From Chloroflexota bacterium (GTDB taxonomy: Bacteria; Chloroflexota; Anaerolineae; Promineifilales; Promineifilaceae): a stretch of 27,706 bases of DNA. The notes below the pieces were generated by a model. That model had not been told where the DNA came from. It saw only the letters and a list, made by a program, of their open reading frames with translations, and ran no database searches. Of the stretch, positions 23,513 to 27,706 are shown piece by piece (the stretch's first letter is position 1; each line of letters starts with the position of its first letter). The DNA lies in contig JAAEOP010000370.1 of assembly GCA_024223125.1 (NCBI GenBank), positions 1 through 27,706 of the forward strand, read 5' to 3'. The position numbers were made by a program, and so were the translations under genes.

Positions 23513-25084
23513 TTATGGTGATTCCTCTCCATCTTCCTCGACTGCTAGAATAGGCATCAAACTTAATTCATACCGAATCTCACCTTGGCCATCGATAACT
23601 TGGTACATAAGATTACCATCTTTATCAATAGAGACCTTGCCAAAGTTGAATAACCCACCTAAGAATTCACCTTCAGCATAAAGGACAGTGGGGTTGAGGG
23701 TGGGGTCGGGTGTTTCTGGTGGGGGTAGCGTGATGGCGCTAATGGGGCCGGTGGCGATTTCCATGAAATCGGCCGTACCATCTCGATCTGGGTCGTAGCT
23801 GATGGCGTGCGGCCAGTGTACGTCACCGGTGATAAAGACGACATTCTCAATGTCTTGATTGAGGATGTAGAAGGTGAGCGCTAGCAGTTCGCTTTCGTAG
23901 CCAGATTTTTCAGTAAAGTTAGCCCAGCCATCACGGCCGTCTACCTGAGGTTGGGGGAAGCCTGTCGGATATGACAAGGGTGTACTAGACACAATGAATT
24001 TCCAGGTTGCGTTTGATTCTGATAATCTATCTTGTAACCAAGCAAATTGTTCGGCGCCTAGCATTGATTTGGGCGCCAGTGTATTGGGGTTGGGATCCCA
24101 GTTGACATTGGGGTCGCGGTATGAGCGGGTGTCGAGAATGAAGAAGTCGGCATGAGTACCATAAGAGACTTTCCGATGCAGTCGATAGGGATCCTCATCG
24201 GTGCCATTGATGGGCCAATATTCAAAATATGCTTGCTGACCAGCGGCAAAGAGTTTTGGGTTAATATGATTGAGGGCGGGGCCGCCAAAGTCGTTGATGA
24301 TTTCATGATCATCCCAAGTGACGTAAACGGCCGTCTTGGCCAAAAATTCACCATAATGATCATCTTCTAACTGGTATTTGTAACGAGTGCGGAAGCCTGC
24401 TAAATCATGGTAGGGTCCTTCTGCACCAGGTACATTGTGTTCACCATCACAGGCATCATCCACATAAGCGCTATCCCCAGTCATGATGAAGAAGTCTCCT
24501 TCTTGCGCCAAAATGGTTTGGAAAATGTCCCAGCCTGTTTCAACATTGCGACAGAAGTTTTGACCGCCAATATCGCCGCCAAAGGTGAAGTCGAAGGCTA
24601 CCGCCGTTTCTGTGTCAGGCGCTGTCTGGAATTGACCGAAAACAGCATTACTGGCTTCCTCACTATTGCTTAATGTGACTTGATAATGATAGAGCGTACC
24701 CGGTGTTAATGAATGGATGCGAGTTTCACCAGTAAAGTCACTTTCGGGGGTTACATCAACTGTGCCTGTGCCTAGCGTGTCGGTGAAGGCGTTGGTGGAT
24801 GCTAGTTCAAATTGTAGGGCGCCAGTGATGTTGCCCCGTGCCCACAGAGTCACGGCTGTGGCTGTGACTTCTCCACTAATTGGGCCGTGGGTGACTTGTA
24901 GTTCGTCACTTTGTTGCAATATGGGCAAGGCTAGGATGGGGTTGGCTTCTAAGTTTTCAGGGTTACTGTTGTTGACGAGCAAGACGGCCGTTTGGGGCTG
25001 TGAACTGTGGGTATTTTCGGCTGTGGATGTAGGGGAACAGGTCGCCAATACCAATAACACACTTAACAATAAATAACGTGACAT
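23513..25084 (-). CDS. PhoD-family alkaline phosphatase, lipoprotein
   Basis: The 523-residue protein starts with a lipoprotein signal (L-L-V-L-A-T-C, lipobox Cys at 16), so it should be exported and lipid-anchored. A PhoD N-terminal domain (T-H-G-P-I-S-G-E-V-T; V-T-L-W-A-R-G) leads into the metallophosphoesterase core: F-G-G-D-I-G-G, M-T-G-D-S-A-Y-V-D-D, W-D-D-H-E-I-I-N-D-F-G-G, S-S-T-P-L-S and T-G-D-V-H-W-P-H. This is the usual secreted PhoD arrangement, scavenging phosphate from di- and monoesters. AAAGGAG lies six bases before the ATG. It is diverged from the downstream paralogue at 21580-23235. An IS3-type transposase tail ends about 20 bases upstream, so its promoter region may have been reshaped by insertion. 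Confidence 0.93.
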   Translation of the reverse strand: MSRYLLLSVLLVLATCSPTSTAENTHSSQPQTAVLLVNNSNPENLEANPILALPILQQSDELQVTHGPISGEVTATAVTLWARGNITGALQFELASTNAFTDTLGTGTVDVTPESDFTGETRIHSLTPGTLYHYQVTLSNSEEASNAVFGQFQTAPDTETAVAFDFTFGGDIGGQNFCRNVETGWDIFQTILAQEGDFFIMTGDSAYVDDACDGEHNVPGAEGPYHDLAGFRTRYKYQLEDDHYGEFLAKTAVYVTWDDHEIINDFGGPALNHINPKLFAAGQQAYFEYWPINGTDEDPYRLHRKVSYGTHADFFILDTRSYRDPNVNWDPNPNTLAPKSMLGAEQFAWLQDRLSESNATWKFIVSSTPLSYPTGFPQPQVDGRDGWANFTEKSGYESELLALTFYILNQDIENVVFITGDVHWPHAISYDPDRDGTADFMEIATGPISAITLPPPETPDPTLNPTVLYAEGEFLGGLFNFGKVSIDKDGNLMYQVIDGQGEIRYELSLMPILAVEEDGEESP

Positions 25085-25103
25085 AGATTTCTCCTTTCAT
25101 TGT

Positions 25104-25229
25104 TTTGATGTAAATCTCTTTGTATTTGACTGACCGCTGCAGCCGTTCAATGAGGATGTTATCAAAGATCCGACCACGGTCATCCATACGGGTCTGGATA
25201 CCGGCCGCCTCCAACTTGTCGGTAAAATT
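25104..25229 (-). pseudogene. IS3-family transposase (OrfB) C-terminal fragment
   Basis: On the minus strand, F-T-D-K-L-E-A-A-G-I-Q, M-D-D-R-G-R-I-F-D-N-I-L-I-E-R and L-Q-R-S-V-K-Y-K-E-I-Y match the DDE integrase C-terminal signature of IS3-family (IS150-like) transposases, which read SMDGRGRxxDNxxIERxWRSxKYExxY. The final catalytic Glu is in I-E-R. The fragment is about 42 residues, cut off at both ends, and cannot be active. It abuts the lipoprotein PhoD start region. Confidence 0.85.
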
Positions 25230-25488
25230 ATAGTCTGATATAAATTATCTTTCATGTCAATCTTGTTTTCCTGACGGCCGTTTCTGCCCCCTATCGGGAA
25301 ATATTCAAAACAGTTCTGTTATTTCCTCACCGTCACCGACGGCGAGTTTGGCATCATCGGACAATACCAGCCTGGATATTTTTATGCCGCATTCGTTCTA
25401 TTACCTCATCGTGGGCTGTCCCGGTTTCTTCCGCTTTCTAGGCCACATAACTGACATGGGTAAGGTCAATCCTGAAAAATAATGATCC
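25230..25488. other. Intergenic stretch between IS3-type and Tn3-type remnants
   Basis: I see no intact gene here. The stretch holds one ACGGCCGT octamer at about 25275 and the minus-strand read-through of the Tn3-type remnant frame to a stop at 25401. It is probably decayed mobile-element sequence. Confidence 0.4.
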
Positions 25489-25522
25489 CAAGAGATCATG
25501 TTGAGAGTAAAACATAAGCCGC
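25489..25522 (+). repeat. 34-bp dispersed repeat, copy 2 (possible Tn3-type terminal repeat)
   Basis: It matches 23271-23304 at 32 of 34 bases. It sits exactly where the terminal inverted repeat of a Tn3-family element should be, just past the C-terminus of TnpA, with the inner TAAG pointing towards the transposase. The GGGG outer start usual for Tn3 ends is not present. Confidence 0.55.
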
Positions 25523-25673
25523 TGGCTTCAGGGTTTGCCGTCAAAGTAAAATCATAGCGGCTTGTCAACCGAGTATGCTCATGTCCCAGCGGCGAGACAC
25601 ATGCCAAATACTCATCGGGAATTGCTTCACCTTTTACCCTGAGCGTGTTGACAATTGTATCCAGATCATAAGT

Positions 25674-25762
25674 GTTAACTTAAGCAAAGACCTCGCAGGT
25701 TTTAACGCAAAACCTCAGAGGGGCGTAGATCATTTTGGAAACCTGCGAGGTCTTAAGTTAAC
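25674..25762. mobile_element. 89-bp MITE-like inverted-repeat element inside the Tn3 remnant
   Basis: Both ends carry GTTAACTTAAG followed by GACCTCGCAGGTTT on the left (with a five-base insertion after TTAAG) and its complement AAACCTGCGAGGTC on the right. The termini are inverted over about 24 bases. The middle encodes nothing. It is flanked by GACAATTGTATCCAGAT (25650-25666) and GACAATGGTATCCAGAT (25763-25779), a 17-base direct repeat with one mismatch. Confidence 0.85.
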
Positions 25763-26110
25763 GACAATGGTATCCAGATAAACCGTATTCCAGGCGGATA
25801 GTATCGCCATTAGCAACATGGTACTGCTGGCCCGATTCATTTGGGCATCGAAGTCACGATCATACATTTCTCCGTTACAGCTATTATTGCCGAAAGGCTG
25901 TATATCGAGGTTTGTTATGTTAAGAGATGGTTTTTGCTCCAAACCCACATAATTTTAGAGTCCTTTTTATTGTGTCTACAGTAGAGGTAAATCCTAGATT
26001 AAGGCACTTTACTATAGACATTCTGGAATATCGGAAGTAAATTAGACGATGAGTTTACTCGATACGAAGCGAATAAGACGTTCGCCAAACCTTGAATTAT
26101 TTATTTAACG

Positions 26111-26125
26111 CTGTATTAAATACAG
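26111..26125 (+). promoter_or_regulatory. 15-bp palindrome upstream of the response regulator gene
   Basis: CTGTATT, one central A, AATACAG: a perfect 7-bp inverted repeat 130-144 bases before the response regulator ATG and about 64 bases before its -10. It could be an activator or repressor site. It resembles a LexA box but is one base too short. Confidence 0.35.
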
Positions 26126-26188
26126 TTTGACTATTGCCTGTTATACTGCCCTTATTTTAGGATAATGTATAATTTTGCTAAGGTGTAG

Positions 26189-26197
26189 TGGTATAAT
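26189..26197 (+). promoter_or_regulatory. Extended -10 promoter of the response regulator gene
   Basis: TGGTATAAT at 26189-26197 fits TGnTATAAT exactly and lies 57 bases before the ATG. A second TATAAT is at 26168-26173. No good -35 is present. The element has the same form as the secG promoter. Confidence 0.6.
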
Positions 26198-26254
26198 TGA
26201 TTTGAAATTGTAGTATGTGTAGTAACGTGCTGATGTGGTAAGAAAGGTTTTAGT

Positions 26255-26935
26255 ATGTCTAATTCCGCAGAGGATAAAAACGGAAGCATCCATTTGATGC
26301 GTGTCTTAATTGCAGATGATGTGATGGAAACACGTCGTAGCACTCGCTTGATGATGACATTAGTGTCAGATGCAAAAGTTGTAGCCACAGCCGAAAACGG
26401 CCGTGAAGCCGTGCAAATGGCCCGCAAATATCAGCCTGATGTTGTGTTGATGGATGTGAATATGCCAGAAATGAATGGGCTACAAGCCATCGAGGTCATA
26501 CGCCAGCATCGTCCCGAAACGGCTTGCATTGTCCTGTCGGCCGAACGCGGCAAGCAAACACTTCGGGAAGCAATGGCTTTAGGGGCACAAGATTATCTCA
26601 TCAAACCATTCACTTCTGATCAGCTGCTGGTGGTGATGCAGCGTGCCCGTGAACATGTGGTTAGCAACCGCTGGGCAACCTTACAAGCTGAAAAGCAGCG
26701 CCAAGAACAAGAAAAAGAGCTGCGAAGATTGGCCGAAGAGTACATTAAAACCCGGCGTACAGACGGCCGAGCAATGGCCGTATTCGAAAAATTAGCCACT
26801 AATCCCGATTGTGATATTCGCTATCTTCGCACATTGGCGATTATTTATGTTTTTCGCCAGCAGTGGCGGCGGCTGAAATATTTGGCGCATCATCTGGAAC
26901 AACGGACAAAACAGGCTCGCAAAAACGCTCGTTAA
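26255..26935 (+). CDS. Response regulator with unrecognised C-terminal output domain
   Basis: The 226-residue protein has a complete receiver domain at about 15-132: acidic Asp21 and Asp22, phospho-acceptor Asp67 (L-M-D-V-N-M-P), Ser95 (V-L-S-A-E) and Lys117 (L-I-K-P-F). A highly charged predicted coiled coil follows (about 138-165, rich in Q/E/K/R). The last 60 residues form a helical domain (R-T-D-G-R-A-M-A-V-F-E-K-L-A-T-N; I-R-Y-L-R-T-L-A-I-I-Y-V) with a basic end; this is not a HTH, GGDEF or kinase output I recognise. It could mediate protein contacts or dimerisation. AAAGG is 8 bases before the ATG; an internal ATG at codon 15 is an alternative start. No partner kinase is nearby. Confidence 0.93.
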   Translation: MSNSAEDKNGSIHLMRVLIADDVMETRRSTRLMMTLVSDAKVVATAENGREAVQMARKYQPDVVLMDVNMPEMNGLQAIEVIRQHRPETACIVLSAERGKQTLREAMALGAQDYLIKPFTSDQLLVVMQRAREHVVSNRWATLQAEKQRQEQEKELRRLAEEYIKTRRTDGRAMAVFEKLATNPDCDIRYLRTLAIIYVFRQQWRRLKYLAHHLEQRTKQARKNAR

Positions 26936-26959
26936 ACACAGGTGTTAGTCGGGAATAAT

Positions 26960-26994
26960 AAAGAGGTCACAGCAAACCGCTGTGACCTCTTTTG
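26960..26994 (+). terminator. Rho-independent terminator of the response regulator gene
   Basis: AAAGAGGTCACAGC (26960-26973) and GCTGTGACCTCTTT (26979-26992) form a perfect 14-bp stem with a five-base loop, running into TTTTGATTT. It lies 25 bases after the stop at 26935. Confidence 0.95.
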
Positions 26995-27082
26995 ATTTAC
27001 CTTACGGGAAGGATAATTATCATCAAGACCGGCAAGGTTCTTAAGATACTGAAGTTAAGGATGAAGCCGAATTCAGTATACT

Positions 27083-27191
27083 GTGAATTTGTAATCATTC
27101 ACTCCCCCAAGGTGCCCGGCACTTATAAACGAGTGCTACTCCAGTAGACTTGGTAATGAAGTGCCGGGCACCTGAATGGTTACGTGAATTT
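27083..27191. mobile_element. MITE with 8-bp target-site duplication
   Basis: The element proper is 27091-27183 (93 bases). Its tips GTAATCATTCA and TGAATGGTTAC are inverted at 10 of 11 positions. Inside them AGGTGCCCGGCACTT (27110-27124) and AAGTGCCGGGCACCT (27159-27173) are perfectly inverted; eight extra bases sit between tip and inner arm on the left. The octamer GTGAATTT directly abuts both tips (27083-27090 and 27184-27191), as a target duplication should. It encodes nothing and must be moved by a transposase elsewhere. Confidence 0.9.
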
Positions 27192-27201
27192 AGTTTCTTG
27201 A

Positions 27202-27257
27202 ATTTCCCCGGAAACTTTTAGATGGAAAATGGTCTGGAATGCAGTTTCCGGGGAAAT
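27202..27257. repeat. 56-bp inverted-repeat element near the PKD gene end
   Basis: ATTTCCCCGGAAACT (27202-27216) and AGTTTCCGGGGAAAT (27243-27257) are perfect 15-bp complements around a 26-base loop. It lies just past the stop of the PKD protein gene. No T run follows on the minus strand, so it is not a standard terminator. TTGA occurs on both sides (27198-27201 and 27259-27262) and may be a short target duplication. Confidence 0.8.
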
Positions 27258-27271
27258 GTTGATTATTTATT

Positions 27272-27706
27272 TCACGGTGTATTCAGAATAACAGGTAGAT
27301 ACAGTTCATAACTTGTTACCACAACTACATGTGTTCCTGTAACCACATCCGTTCCGCCAGGACCGGTAGCAGTCAAGGTAATGGTGTAGGTTCCGGCGCT
27401 GGTATACGTGTATGTCGGATTCGTATCTGTAGACGTACCCACACCATCGCCGAAGTCCCAGGTATAGGTAATGGGACCGGTTCCTGTTGTCATGTTGGTG
27501 AAGACGGACGTGTCTCCTAATGTAACCGGGGTGTTGCTGCTAAAGGCGGCGTTTACGGCCATTGGCGCAACCACATGCGTCCCTGTAACCACATCCGTAC
27601 CACCAGGGCCAGTTGCTGTTAGCACAACAGTATATGTGCCAATGCTGGCATAAGTGTATGTGGGGCTGACGGCCGTTGAACTGCCAACACCATCGCCAAA
27701 GTCCCA
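27272..27706 (-). CDS. Secreted PKD-repeat protein, C-terminal part (5' end outside window)
   Basis: The frame is open from the right edge to a TGA at 27272-27274, giving 144 residues. It holds one complete PKD domain and part of another, each with W-D-F-G-D-G-V-G and P-T-Y-T-Y-x-S-x-G-T-Y-T. They are separated by L-T-A-T-G-P-G-G-T-D-V-V-T-G-T-H-V-V, which occurs twice almost identically at the DNA level. The protein ends Y-E-L-Y-L-P-V-I-L-N-T-P. PKD domains are extracellular spacers or binding modules. The end matches the aromatic-x-hydrophobic-P tail of the LVIVD protein at 15083, suggesting the same anchoring route. What lies upstream is not visible. Confidence 0.9.
   Translation of the reverse strand, partial: WDFGDGVGSSTAVSPTYTYASIGTYTVVLTATGPGGTDVVTGTHVVAPMAVNAAFSSNTPVTLGDTSVFTNMTTGTGPITYTWDFGDGVGTSTDTNPTYTYTSAGTYTITLTATGPGGTDVVTGTHVVVVTSYELYLPVILNTP

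Larger units (their letters stand above)
25489..25948 (-). pseudogene. tnpA: Tn3-family transposase (TnpA) C-terminal fragment, interrupted
   Basis: The minus-strand frame before the interruption gives Q-M-N-R-A-S-S and I-L-S-A-W-N-T-V-Y-L-D-T-I-V. After it, L-D-T-I-V-N-T-L-R-V-K-G-E-A-I-P-D-E-Y-L and S-P-L-G-H-E-H follow. Together they match the C-terminus of Tn3 TnpA (xxIVLWNTxYLxxAxxxLRxxGxxxxDExxxxLSPLGxEHIxL). An 89-base inverted-repeat element at 25674-25762 splits the frame. Removing it with one copy of a 17-base flanking repeat restores a continuous reading frame. The first nine-tenths of TnpA is absent. The 3' end runs into the 34-bp repeat, as expected where TnpA reaches its terminal inverted repeat. 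Confidence 0.85.

Noticed and set aside
25401..25948. Functional Tn3 transposon
   Set aside because: Only the last tenth or so of TnpA is present and it is interrupted; no resolvase or opposite-facing end was found.
26111..26125. LexA (SOS) box upstream of the response regulator
   Set aside because: CTGT and ACAG are separated by seven bases, one short of the enterobacterial box, and LexA sites in this lineage would differ.
1..27706. tRNA or rRNA genes
   Set aside because: I looked for TpsiC-loop and acceptor-stem patterns and for conserved rRNA segments and saw none; a covariance-model scan would be decisive.

Overview
The window is bacterial DNA of medium GC. It most resembles a filamentous or anaerobic Chloroflexota genome (Anaerolineae/Ardenticatenia type), but this is an inference. 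The grounds are: the C-terminal tail of a WD40-repeat NTPase of a kind common there; two secreted proteins ending in an aromatic-hydrophobic-Pro tail I associate with that phylum; an AlkZ-related protein; and many small inverted-repeat elements. The octamer ACGGCCGT is hugely over-represented, with about 33 copies counted by eye against about 0.4 expected in random sequence, much like the HIP1 palindrome of cyanobacteria.

Layout. 1-1250: end of a WD40 protein, a GNAT acetyltransferase and a truncated adenosine deaminase. 1251-5000: two large proteins of unknown function, facing each other. 5084-7211 (minus strand): an AI-2E-type permease, a 61-residue protein and radC, tightly packed, with an ATGA overlap before radC. 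7250-10148 (minus strand): the housekeeping rpsO-pnp operon with a promoter, a large leader hairpin and a terminator. 10209-12317: secG with an extended -10 promoter and terminator, then an orphan family-5 solute-binding protein. 12447-15083: a secreted LVIVD-repeat protein with four tandem Ig-like repeats.

15116-17575 is a gene graveyard: fragments of an HD-domain protein, a leucine-carboxyl-methyltransferase-like protein (C-terminal piece upstream of an N-terminal piece) and an MFS transporter, with one intact HAD phosphatase among them. 17790-21528 holds an AlkZ-related protein, a DA1-like zinc peptidase that seems to have lost half of its LIM-like finger at an exact 23-bp tandem duplication, an MBL-fold hydrolase and a patatin. 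The stretch from about 17951 to 20825 lacks the ACGGCCGT octamer, which fits acquisition from elsewhere.

21580-25084 (minus strand): two diverged PhoD-family phosphatases, one cytoplasmic-looking with a glycine-rich membrane segment and one a lipoprotein. 25085-26000: mobile-element debris, namely an IS3-type transposase tail, a Tn3-type transposase tail split by a small inverted-repeat element, and one of two 34-bp repeats that look like Tn3 ends. 26111-26994: a response regulator with an unrecognised output domain, its promoter and a strong terminator. 27083-27257: a textbook MITE with an exact 8-bp target duplication and a second inverted repeat. 27272-27706: the C-terminus of a secreted PKD-repeat protein running off the window.

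No rRNA, tRNA or CRISPR array was seen. I found no clear multi-gene defence or secretion system. The most unusual signals are the iterated palindrome, the DA1/repeat locus, the nested small mobile elements and the uncharacterised 683- and 399-residue proteins.
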